From Anoxypelagibacter sp902613655 (GTDB lineage Bacteria; Pseudomonadota; Alphaproteobacteria; Pelagibacterales; Pelagibacteraceae), in contig CACMHR010000006.1 in NCBI GenBank assembly GCA_902613655.1, positions 1 through 53,875 on the forward strand: a DNA stretch of 53,875 bases, written 5' to 3'. The notes under the pieces were generated by a model. That model was not told where the DNA came from, did no database searches, and worked only from the letters and a program-made list of their open reading frames with translations. This document shows, in pieces, positions 24,269-34,014 of the stretch. The first letter of the stretch is position 1. Each line of letters starts with the position of its first letter. Made by a program: the position numbers and the translations under genes.

Positions 24269-25642
24269 TCAAAAAATAAAGAAAACTTTTTTCTCCTCAT
24301 TAAAGGTTTTAATCATTATTGATCTAGCAATTAAAAACATAATTAGACCAAAAACCCAATTCATTAACAATATTCCATAAAATATATCTTGAAAATAACC
24401 GTCCATAATATTCAAGATTAGCCAAACTATAATGAAAGGTAAAATTACCATTCTAAATAAATTAGAATAAAATATAATATAAGTTTTTTTCAAAGCAGTA
24501 AATAAAGCATGAGAAATAAAGAAAACAGGATATATTGGTCCGATGAATGCAGCGATTTTTAAATAAGTAGAGCCATATTTTATGACCTCTAAATCTGTAG
24601 AAAAAATACTTATAATTATTTCAGCAAAAATAAAAATTAAAATACCTGATAAGCACATTATTATAAATCCTATAAAAATAGCTGAAAAATAAACCTCTTT
24701 TATTCTGTCATACCTTCTTGCACCAAAGTTTTGCCCGGCTATTGAGATCACAGCAGTATTTAAACCAATAACAGGTAAAGAAAATAAATGTTCAAACCTA
24801 ACAGCTGAACCATAACCGGCAATTGCTTGATCACCAAAAACACTGATGAATGAAAGTAATATGTAGCTCCCTACTGCAACTAGAAAAAGAGCCATAGTTA
24901 TTGGCATACATTGATTAAAAATATTTAAAAGGAAGTTACGTTTAATCAAAAAATTAGAAAATTTTAATATTATTTTTAGTGAGGCTTTATTTACTTTATA
25001 AAAAACATAAACACAGGCAGCAAATTGGATCATTACTGTGGATATAGCCAAGCCGGCAATACCAAAAGCAGGTATGAATAAAAAACCAAAAATAAAAATT
25101 GGATTTAGAATTATATTGGCAATAACTCCAAAAAATAAAACATTTCTATAAGTTTTTGTGTCACCTTGGGCATAAAGAATAGAATTAAATGCAGTTAAAA
25201 TTAAAAAAATTATTGTTCCATAAAAAATAATATCAAGATATTCTTTAGATAAAATTACACTTTTAGTCGAACTGCCCATGGATTTTAACAATTCATCAGA
25301 GAAAAATATTCCCACAAAAGTTATAAAAACTGATAATAAGACAGCATAAATAACTGCATGATATGAATATATTGATGCTAAGACAGTGTTTTTTGATCCA
25401 ATTGCATTAGCAATTAAAGAATTGCAACCTGCAACAATTCCAATACCTGCCGATACTATTAAAAAATATAGTGGAAATGCCTTAGCCAAAGCAGCTAAAG
25501 CTTCCGATGAAATTTTTCCTGCGTAGAAAGTATCTATGATAGTAAATAAAGTTTGAAACAAACTCCCAGTCATTGATGGAACAGCTATTTTGAATAATAA
25601 AGATTTTATTGGACTTGAAGTTAAATTTAAATTCTGTTTCAA
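24269..25642 (-). CDS. MATE-family multidrug/metabolite efflux transporter
   Basis: Inner-membrane cation-coupled exporter; substrate unknown. The 457-residue protein has about 12 membrane helices in two MATE repeats. KIAVPSMTGSLFQTLFTIIDTFYAGKISSEALAALA at the N-terminus has the MATE first-helix pattern, and SVFGDQAIAGYGSAVRFEHLFSLPVIGLNTA marks the second repeat. The start is probably TTG (TTG AAA CAG AAT), supported by a GAGG five bases upstream. It follows trhO after 7 bases and precedes tRNA-Ser. Confidence 0.9.
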   Translation of the reverse strand: MKQNLNLTSSPIKSLLFKIAVPSMTGSLFQTLFTIIDTFYAGKISSEALAALAKAFPLYFLIVSAGIGIVAGCNSLIANAIGSKNTVLASIYSYHAVIYAVLLSVFITFVGIFFSDELLKSMGSSTKSVILSKEYLDIIFYGTIIFLILTAFNSILYAQGDTKTYRNVLFFGVIANIILNPIFIFGFLFIPAFGIAGLAISTVMIQFAACVYVFYKVNKASLKIILKFSNFLIKRNFLLNIFNQCMPITMALFLVAVGSYILLSFISVFGDQAIAGYGSAVRFEHLFSLPVIGLNTAVISIAGQNFGARRYDRIKEVYFSAIFIGFIIMCLSGILIFIFAEIIISIFSTDLEVIKYGSTYLKIAAFIGPIYPVFFISHALFTALKKTYIIFYSNLFRMVILPFIIVWLILNIMDGYFQDIFYGILLMNWVFGLIMFLIARSIMIKTFNEEKKVFFIF

Positions 25643-25649
25643 AAATACC

Positions 25650-26555
25650 TCAATGAAATTCTTTTTGGAAAAAATATTTATTTCCTAATTTTTTTGCTCG
25701 TAAAATTTGTTTTTGTCTCATCAAAAATCTTTCTTTCTGTAAATCTGATAATTTGTCGTAACATCTTGGACAAGATACTCCCTCATTATACTTTTTTGAC
25801 TTCCTTTCTTTAAATGAAACTGGCATTCTACACCCGCTACAAATAGAATAATTTCCAACTTTTAATTTGTGCTTAACTGAAACTCTATTATCAAAAACGT
25901 AGCATTCACCTTTCCATAAGCTCTTAGATTTATCAATTTTGTTTAGATAATTTAATATCCCGCCTTTTAATAAGTAAACATTTTTGATCCCATTTCTTTT
26001 CAAATAAATTGATGCTTTTTCACATCTTATGCCTCCTGTACAAAACATTGCTATTTTAGTTTTTTTTTTTAAATTTTTTAGATATTTAGGAAAATCCCTA
26101 AAGTTTTTTATATTTGGATTTTCAGCTCCTTCGAAAGAACCAACCTCATATTCAAAAGGTTTTCTTGTGTCAATTATTTTAATATTTTTATCTTTTAATA
26201 GCTTATTCCAGTTTTTTGGTTCTATTTGTTTTTTAATTTTTTCATTTGACGAAACTCTAAAACCAATAGGTACTACTTCTTCTTTAATTTTGATCTTTGC
26301 TTTTGGAAAAGGTTGAAATTTATTTTTTGAATAATTTTCTGAGTCGAACTTTTTAATTTTAAACGTAGATTTGATTATATTTTTAATTTTTATTAAATCC
26401 ATTTGAGAACCAGATAGTGTTCCATTAAGACCCTCTTTTGAAAAAATTATAGTTCCTTTAGTATTATTATTTTCCAATAATTTTAAAAAATAATTTTTAT
26501 GTTTATTTAGTTTATTAAGCTTGCAAAATTTATAAAAACCAAAAATATAAAACAT
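25650..26555 (-). CDS. trhO: tRNA uridine(34) hydroxylase TrhO (YceA-type rhodanese)
   Basis: Oxygen-dependent enzyme that hydroxylates U34 of some tRNAs. The 301-residue protein has an acylphosphatase-like N-terminal domain (FSKEGLNGTLSGS at 38-50). A rhodanese domain follows, with IIDTRKPFEYEVGSFEGAENP, and the active-site loop Cys172 in FCTGGIRCEKAS. A C-terminal cysteine cluster (ICSGCRMP, SCPRCYDKL) probably binds zinc. Abuts the upstream O-methyltransferase gene with a one-base overlap. Confidence 0.94.
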   Translation of the reverse strand: MFYIFGFYKFCKLNKLNKHKNYFLKLLENNNTKGTIIFSKEGLNGTLSGSQMDLIKIKNIIKSTFKIKKFDSENYSKNKFQPFPKAKIKIKEEVVPIGFRVSSNEKIKKQIEPKNWNKLLKDKNIKIIDTRKPFEYEVGSFEGAENPNIKNFRDFPKYLKNLKKKTKIAMFCTGGIRCEKASIYLKRNGIKNVYLLKGGILNYLNKIDKSKSLWKGECYVFDNRVSVKHKLKVGNYSICSGCRMPVSFKERKSKKYNEGVSCPRCYDKLSDLQKERFLMRQKQILRAKKLGNKYFFQKEFH

Positions 26556-27211
26556 CAGAATTTTCTACAAATAGTTATGCCGTCTCCAAGTGGCAGTATA
26601 GTTTTATGTATCCTATCATCTTTTTTAATAAAAGAGTTAAAGTCTCTCAATATATTTGTGAGTTTATCATTTTTATTTGAATCTGCCACATCTCCATGCC
26701 ATAAAACATTATCGATCAATATAAAACCTGTGTTTTTAATTAGATCAAAACATAAATTATAATAATTTTGATAATTTTCTTTGTCAGCATCAATAAATAT
26801 CATATCAAAAAAAATATTTCGTTTTTTTATTTCATCTAGTGTTTTTAAAGCTGGACCTATTTTAACTTCGATTAAATTTTCTACTTTTGCCTTTTTAAAA
26901 AAACTTATAGCTTTTTTAGAAGTTTCTTCATTCTTGTCTAAACACGTAATTTTTCCATTTTTGGGCAGAGATAAAGCCATAGCTAAAGCACTGAAACCTG
27001 TAAAAGTTCCAATTTCTAAAATATTTTTAATATTATTTGTTTTGATTAGAAATTGAAAAAAATAAGATTGTGTTACAGAGATCTGCATCTTTTTTTGATT
27101 TCCCAAAGAATTATTATATTCAATAATATCTTTTTGTACTGGATGTAGATCGTAACTGTTTTCTCTTATATATTTTTCTAAATTTTCATTAATATTAAGA
27201 CTTTTTATCAT
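26555..27211 (-). CDS. Class I SAM-dependent O-methyltransferase (catechol/caffeoyl-CoA type)
   Basis: Predicted cytosolic methyltransferase of 218 residues; substrate unknown. The SAM-binding motif NILEIGTFTGFSALAMAL spans residues 63-80. The metal-binding IDADKENY begins at residue 140 and the late DNVLWHGDVAD matches the O-methyltransferase family 3 pattern. QISVTQSYFFQFL upstream is the usual substrate/SAM entry segment. It lies between birA and trhO, one base or less from each. Confidence 0.9.
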   Translation of the reverse strand: MIKSLNINENLEKYIRENSYDLHPVQKDIIEYNNSLGNQKKMQISVTQSYFFQFLIKTNNIKNILEIGTFTGFSALAMALSLPKNGKITCLDKNEETSKKAISFFKKAKVENLIEVKIGPALKTLDEIKKRNIFFDMIFIDADKENYQNYYNLCFDLIKNTGFILIDNVLWHGDVADSNKNDKLTNILRDFNSFIKKDDRIHKTILPLGDGITICRKF

Positions 27212-27212
27212 T

Positions 27213-27758
27213 TTATAAAAAACACTTATTTAATTTGTAATTTAAAAAAATTTTTTCATACTCATCTTTTAAATTTTCTAGAATATCCAGATTTTTAATC
27301 ATCACTTTGCTTGATTCTTTTAATGAAATTGCTTTTATTTTTTCAGATTTTGGCGATATTATAGTATTAACACCAACACCAATAACCAAAAATAATTTTT
27401 TTTCTATTTTTAATGTTTCTTGTAAAATTCCGCATACTTTATTATTGTTTATTAATAAGTCGTTAGGTTTCTTTATCTTAATGTTTAAATTTGTATATCT
27501 TGATAGCAGTTTTTTCAAAATCAATGGATTTAAAACAGAAAATTCTTTGAAATTTGGCATATTTTTTTTTAATTCAAAAAATATTGTTATGAAAAAGTTT
27601 CCATTAAATGAAATCCATTTTTTTCCCATTGTTCCTCGTCCTTTTGTTTGTGAATATGAATAAACTATTCCAGCATGTACTTTCTTAGATTTAATTTTTT
27701 TAATGGCTTCATCATTTGTGCTTTTTACATTAGAAAATTTAATCAATTTCAGTTTCAT
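27213..27758 (-). CDS. birA: Biotin--[acetyl-CoA-carboxylase] ligase, minimal form
   Basis: Attaches biotin to the carrier domain of biotin-dependent carboxylases. The 181-residue product is only the catalytic core: VKSTNDEA, QTKGRGTMGKKW (the biotinyl-AMP loop), KKPNDLLINNNKVCGILQE and IGVGVNT. The N-terminal DNA-binding domain of E. coli BirA is missing, so it cannot be a BirA-type repressor. The C-terminal SH3-like domain also looks reduced. ATG at 27758 overlaps the nuoN stop (TGATG). Its position after nuoN is common in alphaproteobacteria. Confidence 0.93.
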   Translation of the reverse strand: MKLKLIKFSNVKSTNDEAIKKIKSKKVHAGIVYSYSQTKGRGTMGKKWISFNGNFFITIFFELKKNMPNFKEFSVLNPLILKKLLSRYTNLNIKIKKPNDLLINNNKVCGILQETLKIEKKLFLVIGVGVNTIISPKSEKIKAISLKESSKVMIKNLDILENLKDEYEKIFLNYKLNKCFL

Positions 27759-29170
27759 CAAAAAATTATGATTTTTGAAACTATATCATTTAAAAAAGAC
27801 GGATAGAGAAAGAATGAAATTAATAAAACACAACTTATAATTATAGGTCCGTGTATTCTATAGTCAGTAAATCGTTCAAAAGATTTCTTGGGGTCATCAA
27901 AATACATTACCTTAATTATTCTAATATAATAAAAAGCTGAGATCACTGTAGTAACTAATCCAACAATTGCTAATGTAAACATATTGCTCTCAATAACTGA
28001 CATAAAAATATAAAATTTAGCAAAAAAACCTGCTAGTGGCGGTATACCTGCTAATGAAAATAATATTACCAGAAATCCCAAAGATATCAGTGGATGATTT
28101 TTTGAAATTCCTGAAAGTTCATTTATGTCCTCAATATATTTTCCGTCTCTCTTCATTAATAATATGCATCCAAAGGCACCTATGTTCATTACTAAGTAAA
28201 TTGAAATATATACCAGAGTACTCTTGAAACCATTTTCAGTTCCTGAAGCAATTCCTGCTAGAGCATAACCCATATGTCCAATTGAACTGTATGCCATTAA
28301 TCTTTTAATATTTTTCTGTGCCATTGCTCCTACAGCTCCTAAAATCATAGAAGCGATAGACATAAAAACTAAAATATATTGCCATTGGTCAACTATCTCT
28401 CTAAATGGCACATACATAAATTTTATAAAAATTGCCATACCTGCAATTTTTGGAACCACTGAGAAAAAGCTTGTAACAGATGTTGGTGCTCCTTGATAAA
28501 CATCTGGCGTCCACATATGAAATGGAACTACAGATACTTTAAATGCTAATCCAACAAGTATAAATACCATACCAAATATAATACCAACGTTAAACGCTTG
28601 GGTATTATTTGAAATAGTTTCAAAATTAGTTGACCCAGCAAATCCGTAAACTAATGAACACCCATATAACAGTAAGCCTGATGAAAGCGCACTTAAAACA
28701 AAATATTTTATACCTGCTTCAGATGATTTTATGTTATCCCTATCTATAGAAGCTAAAATGTATAATGCTAAAGATTGCAATTCTAAACCTAAATAGAAAA
28801 CAATTAAATCGTTAGAACTAACCATTATAAACATTCCAAGTATTGATAGTAATACTATAACTGGGTATTCAAATTTGTTATTTTTTATATCAACAATGTA
28901 TCTCTTAGAAATAAATAAAATAAAAAAAGTTGAAATTAAAATTAAAATTTTTGAATAAATTGAAAACATATCAATTGAGATGCTTTCATTGAAAATTTTT
29001 GAATATTCGGCATTATTACTTAAGATAATTACAATTAGTAAAAATATTAAAAATAGTGAAAGTTTGTAAATAATTTCAAAACTATTCTTAACAAATACTC
29101 CAATTAATACAAAAACTAATATTGATAGAGTTAAAAAAATTTCAGGAATTATAAAATTTAAATCAAGCAT
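27758..29170 (-). CDS. nuoN: NADH-quinone oxidoreductase subunit N
   Basis: Antiporter-like proton-pumping subunit in the membrane arm of complex I. The 470-residue, about 14-helix protein has FYLGLELQSLALYIL, AGIKYFVLSALSSGLLLYG, FKVSVVPFHMWTPDVYQGAP, KRLMAYSSIGHMGY and FSLAGIPPLAGFFAKFYIF, the conserved pump signatures with the key lysines. It is the last nuo gene, adjoining nuoM without a spacer and overlapping birA by one base. Confidence 0.97.
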   Translation of the reverse strand: MLDLNFIIPEIFLTLSILVFVLIGVFVKNSFEIIYKLSLFLIFLLIVIILSNNAEYSKIFNESISIDMFSIYSKILILISTFFILFISKRYIVDIKNNKFEYPVIVLLSILGMFIMVSSNDLIVFYLGLELQSLALYILASIDRDNIKSSEAGIKYFVLSALSSGLLLYGCSLVYGFAGSTNFETISNNTQAFNVGIIFGMVFILVGLAFKVSVVPFHMWTPDVYQGAPTSVTSFFSVVPKIAGMAIFIKFMYVPFREIVDQWQYILVFMSIASMILGAVGAMAQKNIKRLMAYSSIGHMGYALAGIASGTENGFKSTLVYISIYLVMNIGAFGCILLMKRDGKYIEDINELSGISKNHPLISLGFLVILFSLAGIPPLAGFFAKFYIFMSVIESNMFTLAIVGLVTTVISAFYYIRIIKVMYFDDPKKSFERFTDYRIHGPIIISCVLLISFFLYPSFLNDIVSKIIIF

Positions 29171-30670
29171 TTATTTTTTTAATGTTATGTTTTGTTGAAT
29201 ATCTGTATTGTAGTTATTAATTAAATTATCGACTGATACATTTACAGTTTGAAATAACGGGTCTGGATAAAATCCAAAAAATAAAACAGCGGCACTTAAT
29301 ACTCCTAAAATTACTGCTTCTGATAAATTTACATCTTTTATCTTTTTTAATTGAATATTCTCCATTTTTCCAAAAACTACTCTTTTATAAAGCCATAAAA
29401 TATATGCTGCAGCTAATATAACTCCGATACTTGCAAGGATTGCGACTAAATAATTTACTTTAAAAACTCCTACTAAAACTAAAAACTCTCCAACAAAACC
29501 GCTTGTACCGGGTAAACCTAGTGTTCCTAAAACAAAGATCATAAAAAGAAAAGAATATTTGGGCATTAAATTTGCAATACCGCCATAAGTTTTTATTAAT
29601 CTTGAATGTGTTCTGTCATATAGAACTCCAACACTTAGGAAGAGAGCAGCAGAAATTAAACCGTGACTAAACATTTGCACAATGCTTCCTTCAATACCTT
29701 GTTTATTAAAAGTAAAAATTCCGATTGTTACATATCCCATATGTGCAACAGATGAATATGCTATCAATTTTTTCATATCTTTTTGCATTAAGGCTATAAG
29801 AGAAGTGTAAATTACAGCTATTGTACTTAAGGAAAAAATTAGAGGAGTAAAATATTCAGAGGCTACTGGAAACATGCCCACTGAAAATCTAATGAAACCA
29901 TACCCGCCCATTTTTAGTAAAATTGCAGCCAATACAACTGACCCTGCTGTTGGTGCTTCAACATGAGCATCTGGTAACCAGGTGTGGACTGGCCACATTG
30001 GTAATTTAACTGCAAATGAACTAAAAAATGCTAGCCATAACAAATATTGGTACTCTGAGGGTATCCCTGTTTGATAAATTTCGGTTATATCGGTTGTGCC
30101 AGAGATCCAGTAAATTGCAATTATTGCCACCAACATTAAAACTGACCCTAATAGTGTAAATAAGAAAAATTTAAATGCTGAATAAACCTTTCTTGGTCCT
30201 CCCCAAATACCAATAATTAAAAACATTGGTATTAAACCTGCTTCAAAAAATAGATAAAAAATAACCAGATCTAAAGAACAGAAAACACCTATAATAAAAG
30301 TTTCTAAAACAAGAAGTGCTATTAAAAATTCCTTAAGACGAGTTTTAACGCTGTTAATACATGAAAAAATACAAATAGGGATTATAAAAGCAGTTAGTAA
30401 AATAAATAAAATTGATATCCCATCTATACCAAATTTAAACTTTATAAAACCACTTATCCAATTGTATTCTTCAATAAATTGAAAGTCAGAAGTTGTTTTG
30501 TCAATAGAGTACCAAACAAATAAAATTATAAAGAAATTAACAATGCTAGTAAATATTGAAATATATATTGCACCAGAATTTTTTTCATCTCTTTCACTTC
30601 TTGTTAAAAAAACAAATAATGCACCTATTAGAGGAATAAAAGTTATAGCTGATAAAATTGGAAAGTTCAT
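29171..30670 (-). CDS. nuoM: NADH-quinone oxidoreductase subunit M
   Basis: Proton-pumping membrane subunit of complex I, 499 residues with about 14 helices. FFEAGLIPMFLIIGIWGG, FFSSFAVKLPMWPVHTWLPDAHVEAPT, KKLIAYSSVAHMGYV and FVLGTLGLPGTSGFVGEFLV are typical; the glutamate in FFEAGLIP and the lysine in AVKLP are the proton-channel residues. It overlaps nuoL by 4 bases and is followed by nuoN. Confidence 0.97.
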   Translation of the reverse strand: MNFPILSAITFIPLIGALFVFLTRSERDEKNSGAIYISIFTSIVNFFIILFVWYSIDKTTSDFQFIEEYNWISGFIKFKFGIDGISILFILLTAFIIPICIFSCINSVKTRLKEFLIALLVLETFIIGVFCSLDLVIFYLFFEAGLIPMFLIIGIWGGPRKVYSAFKFFLFTLLGSVLMLVAIIAIYWISGTTDITEIYQTGIPSEYQYLLWLAFFSSFAVKLPMWPVHTWLPDAHVEAPTAGSVVLAAILLKMGGYGFIRFSVGMFPVASEYFTPLIFSLSTIAVIYTSLIALMQKDMKKLIAYSSVAHMGYVTIGIFTFNKQGIEGSIVQMFSHGLISAALFLSVGVLYDRTHSRLIKTYGGIANLMPKYSFLFMIFVLGTLGLPGTSGFVGEFLVLVGVFKVNYLVAILASIGVILAAAYILWLYKRVVFGKMENIQLKKIKDVNLSEAVILGVLSAAVLFFGFYPDPLFQTVNVSVDNLINNYNTDIQQNITLKK

Positions 30671-32577
30671 TTATAAAATATGAAAAAAGTTAAAAGCAAA
30701 GAAAGTCCAATTAACATTATGAATGCATAATCATAAATATAACCACTTTGAAATTTGCTTGATTTGTTAGATATAATTTTAATTATTTTTGATATACCGT
30801 CAGGACCCAATCTGTCGATTATTTTGATATCACCTTTTTCCCAAAAAAAAGATCCAATAAATTTTGTAGGCTTTATTATAATCTGATTATATAATTCATC
30901 AAAATACCATTTGTTTAAAAGAAAGTTATACAAAGGTTTATATTTTATGACAATTCCATCCAAAACGTTTGTTTTTTTAATATATAAATAAAAGGAAACA
31001 GGAATAAGAATTGTAACAAAGAAAGGAGTTATTACTAAAAGCCAAAGAGGAATACCTGAATGATCAAATTTCTCTAGAATTAGAATAGAATCTCTCCAAA
31101 AATTATTATAGTTATGCCCTATTAAAAATTCTTTAAATAAAAAACCTGAAAAAATTGAACCAACTACCAGTAGTAAAAGAGGAATGGTAATAGTCAATCC
31201 TGACTCATGAATCTCTGATTTTGATAAGTTTTTATTGTTAAATTTTCCGTGAAAAGTTTTAAAAATTAATCTCCACGAATATAGAGCGGTTAAAACAGCT
31301 GTCATAATTCCAATTCCAGCTGCAAAATATCCAACATTAGTTCCTTTTAAAAAAGCAAATTCTATAATTGCATCTTTTGAATAAAAACCAGAGAGAAAAG
31401 GGAAACCAGTTAAGGCTAGTGTTCCAACAACCATAGCAAACCAAGTAACTGGCATTTTTTTCCAAAGGTCGCCCATATTTCTAACATCTTGCTCATCATT
31501 TAATGAATGAATTACAGACCCCGATCCTAAGAACAACAAGGCTTTAAAAAAAGCATGGGTAAACAAATGAAAAATTGCAACGTGATATGCGCCAACACCT
31601 GCAGCAAAAAACATATACCCAAGCTGACTGCAAGTTGAATATGCAATTATTTTTTTAATATCATTTTGCACAATAGCAACAGATGCTGCAAAAAGCGCTG
31701 TGATCATTCCAACAATAGCCACAAAATTTAAAGCTACTTGAGAGTATTCAAAAATTGGTGAACATCTAACTACTAAAAAAACACCTGCAGTAACCATGGT
31801 TGCAGCGTGAATTAAAGCTGATACTGGTGTAGGTCCTTCCATTGCGTCTGGTAGCCATGTGTGTAAAAAAAATTGAGCTGATTTACCCATCGCACCAATG
31901 AATAAAAATAAACAGGTAACAGTTATTAAATTAACTTCTAACCCTAAAAAATTAATTTCTGTATCTGCAAAATTTGGAGCTAATGTAAAAACTTCCTCAT
32001 AATTTAAAGTGCCAAAAATTATAAATATTAAGAATATTCCAATTGCAAAACCAAAATCACCTATTCTATTTACAATAAATGCTTTAATAGCTGCATTGTT
32101 AGCTGAATTTTTTTTATGCCAAAATCCAATTAACAGATATGAACATAAACCAACCCCTTCCCAACCAAAAAATAATTGTAAAAAATTATCTGATACTACC
32201 AATGTAAACATCGCGAAAGTGAACAAAGACAAATAACACATGAACCGAGGTTTATCAGGATCATGAGACATATATCCAATTGAGTAAATGTGAACCAAAG
32301 CAGAAACAAGTGACACAACTACAAGCATTATACTTGAAAGAGGATCGATATTAATTGATGCGTTAACTACAAATTTTCCTGATGCTATCCACTGATAAAT
32401 TTTGTAATTCCCGTAGTCTTCATAAACAATTCCGTTATAAAATAAAATTATTGAGAAAATTGCAGCTACCGAGACAAATAAAGTTGTGACTATCTCTGAG
32501 TAGATATCTCCAAATACTTTAATTACATAACCTAGTAAGGCCCCTATTAATGGTAAAAATAAAATTGCGTATTCCAT
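30667..32577 (-). CDS. nuoL: NADH-quinone oxidoreductase subunit L
   Basis: Most distal proton-pumping subunit of complex I. The 636-residue protein has FGWEGVGLCSYLLIGFW, FLFIGAMGKSAQFFLHTWLPDAMEGPTPVSALIHAATMVTAGVFLV-type core motifs (seen as separate stretches around residues 215-270), KKIIAYSTCSQLGYM and FLSGFYSKDAI. The C-terminal part contains the lateral helix and the KWYFDELYNQIIIKP anchor segment. Between nuoK and nuoM in the operon. Confidence 0.97.
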   Translation of the reverse strand: MEYAILFLPLIGALLGYVIKVFGDIYSEIVTTLFVSVAAIFSIILFYNGIVYEDYGNYKIYQWIASGKFVVNASINIDPLSSIMLVVVSLVSALVHIYSIGYMSHDPDKPRFMCYLSLFTFAMFTLVVSDNFLQLFFGWEGVGLCSYLLIGFWHKKNSANNAAIKAFIVNRIGDFGFAIGIFLIFIIFGTLNYEEVFTLAPNFADTEINFLGLEVNLITVTCLFLFIGAMGKSAQFFLHTWLPDAMEGPTPVSALIHAATMVTAGVFLVVRCSPIFEYSQVALNFVAIVGMITALFAASVAIVQNDIKKIIAYSTCSQLGYMFFAAGVGAYHVAIFHLFTHAFFKALLFLGSGSVIHSLNDEQDVRNMGDLWKKMPVTWFAMVVGTLALTGFPFLSGFYSKDAIIEFAFLKGTNVGYFAAGIGIMTAVLTALYSWRLIFKTFHGKFNNKNLSKSEIHESGLTITIPLLLLVVGSIFSGFLFKEFLIGHNYNNFWRDSILILEKFDHSGIPLWLLVITPFFVTILIPVSFYLYIKKTNVLDGIVIKYKPLYNFLLNKWYFDELYNQIIIKPTKFIGSFFWEKGDIKIIDRLGPDGISKIIKIISNKSSKFQSGYIYDYAFIMLIGLSLLLTFFIFYK

Positions 32578-32889
32578 TTAACCTTTCATCTCATCAATTT
32601 CTTCAACCCTGATTGAACCTTTGTTTCTATAGTAAGATACAATGATAGCTAAACCTATTGCAGCTTCTGCTGCTGCTACAGTAAGTATGAGCATTGTAAA
32701 AATCTGTCCTGTAATGTCTTGAAGATAAATTGAAAACGAAACTAGATTTATATTTACCGCTAAAAGAATTAGTTCTACTGACATTAAAATAACTATTACG
32801 TTTTTTCTATTCAAGAATATACCGAGAGTGCCTAATGAAAAAATTATAGCACCTAAGGTTAAATAATGTCCTAAACCAATTTCAATCAT
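32578..32889 (-). CDS. nuoK: NADH-quinone oxidoreductase subunit K
   Basis: Three-helix membrane subunit of complex I, 103 residues. ATIFSLGTLG-type first helix (AIIFSLGTLGIFLNRKNVI), MSVELILLAVNINLV and LTVAAAEAAIGLAIIVSYYR carry the two membrane glutamates of the family. I use the ATG at 32889 rather than the TTG three bases earlier; it overlaps the nuoJ stop by 8 bases (ATGATTGA). Confidence 0.97.
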   Translation of the reverse strand: MIEIGLGHYLTLGAIIFSLGTLGIFLNRKNVIVILMSVELILLAVNINLVSFSIYLQDITGQIFTMLILTVAAAEAAIGLAIIVSYYRNKGSIRVEEIDEMKG

Positions 32890-33514
32890 CAAGTTTCACT
32901 CCTTTATCAAATTCAACATCTTTAAGTTGAACAGAATCCTCTCTCTCTCTAGAAATCTGTTTAATGTAGCTTTGTGTTTTAACTCCCTCTCTTTTTCTAT
33001 AAGTTAAAACAATTGCACCAATCATAGCTAATAAGAGTATTATTCCAGATATTTGAAACAAATGTATAAAATCTGTATACATTACATTTCCAATCATGTG
33101 GGTATTTGTAAATTCACTATTAAAGGATAAAAACTCAGTTTCAGAAAATGAGTCTCTATATCTCCAACCACCCACAATAACAATAAGTTCTAATAGAATT
33201 ACTGTTCCAATAATAAGTCCAACTGGTATGTGTCCTGTTTTTTTTGTTCCTCTAAACCAAGATAATTTTTGTTCAGTCACATTCATTAACATAACAACAA
33301 ATAGAAATAGAACAGCTACAGCACCAACATAAACAATGAGCATCATCATACCTAAAAATTCTGCTCCAATCATAATGAATAAGCATGCTATAGAAATGAA
33401 GTCTAATATTAAAAAAAACACTGCGTGAACTGTATTTCTAGAAACTATAACGAAAATTGCTGATACGATTGCTATAATTGAAAAAAAGTAAAAAAATAAT
33501 GCATGAGCAATCAT
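32882..33514 (-). CDS. nuoJ: NADH-quinone oxidoreductase subunit J
   Basis: Five-helix membrane subunit of complex I, 210 residues. VSRNTVHAVFFLILDFISIACLFIMIGAEFLGMMMLIVYVGAVAVLFLFVVMLM, seen in pieces from about residue 24 to 77, is the NuoJ core including the conserved Y-V-G-A motif of TM3. A hydrophilic C-terminal tail of about 45 residues follows the last helix. Lies 5 bases after nuoI. Confidence 0.97.
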   Translation of the reverse strand: MIAHALFFYFFSIIAIVSAIFVIVSRNTVHAVFFLILDFISIACLFIMIGAEFLGMMMLIVYVGAVAVLFLFVVMLMNVTEQKLSWFRGTKKTGHIPVGLIIGTVILLELIVIVGGWRYRDSFSETEFLSFNSEFTNTHMIGNVMYTDFIHLFQISGIILLLAMIGAIVLTYRKREGVKTQSYIKQISREREDSVQLKDVEFDKGVKLDD

Positions 33515-33519
33515 TAAAA

Positions 33520-34005
33520 TTACCTATAAGGTTTATCCAGTTTTATGTTTTCTGCTAGAACCGATTCCCATCTGTCTCCATTTTCTAGAAGTTTTTCTTT
33601 ATTGTAATAAAGTTCTTCTCGTGTTTCTGTTGAAAATTCAAAGTTTGGGCCCTGGACGATTGCATCAACTGGGCATGATTCTTCACATAAGCCACAATAG
33701 ATACATTTGAGCATATCGATATCATATCTTGTTGTTTTTCTGCTTCCATCACTTCGCTCTTCATTTTCAATGGTAATTGCTTGAGCTGGACAGACAGCCT
33801 CGCACAACTTACATGCAATACATCTTTCTTCTCCATTTGGGTATCTTCTGAGAGCATGTTCGCCTCTAAATCTAGGACTTATTTTCCCTTTTTCAAAAGG
33901 ATAATTAATTGTTTTCTTTTTACTAAAAATCTCTTTTATGGCAATAAAAATACCTTTGATAAATTCTGATAAAAAAATAATTTTAAAAAATCTATTTAAT
34001 TTCAT
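33520..34005 (-). CDS. nuoI: NADH-quinone oxidoreductase subunit I (two 4Fe-4S clusters)
   Basis: Peripheral-arm subunit carrying clusters N6a and N6b. The 161-residue protein has FRGEHALRRYPNGEERCIAC, then two ferredoxin motifs: CIACKLCEAVCP and CIYCGLCEESCP, followed by DAIVQGPNFE. All eight cluster cysteines are present. Encoded between nuoH (9 bases upstream) and nuoJ. Confidence 0.97.
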   Translation of the reverse strand: MKLNRFFKIIFLSEFIKGIFIAIKEIFSKKKTINYPFEKGKISPRFRGEHALRRYPNGEERCIACKLCEAVCPAQAITIENEERSDGSRKTTRYDIDMLKCIYCGLCEESCPVDAIVQGPNFEFSTETREELYYNKEKLLENGDRWESVLAENIKLDKPYR

Positions 34006-34014
34006 TTCAAATCC

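Noticed and set aside
32878..32892. TTG start for nuoK three bases earlier
   Set aside because: ATG at 32889 is immediately available, matches the family N-terminus and gives the recurrent 8-base overlap with nuoJ.
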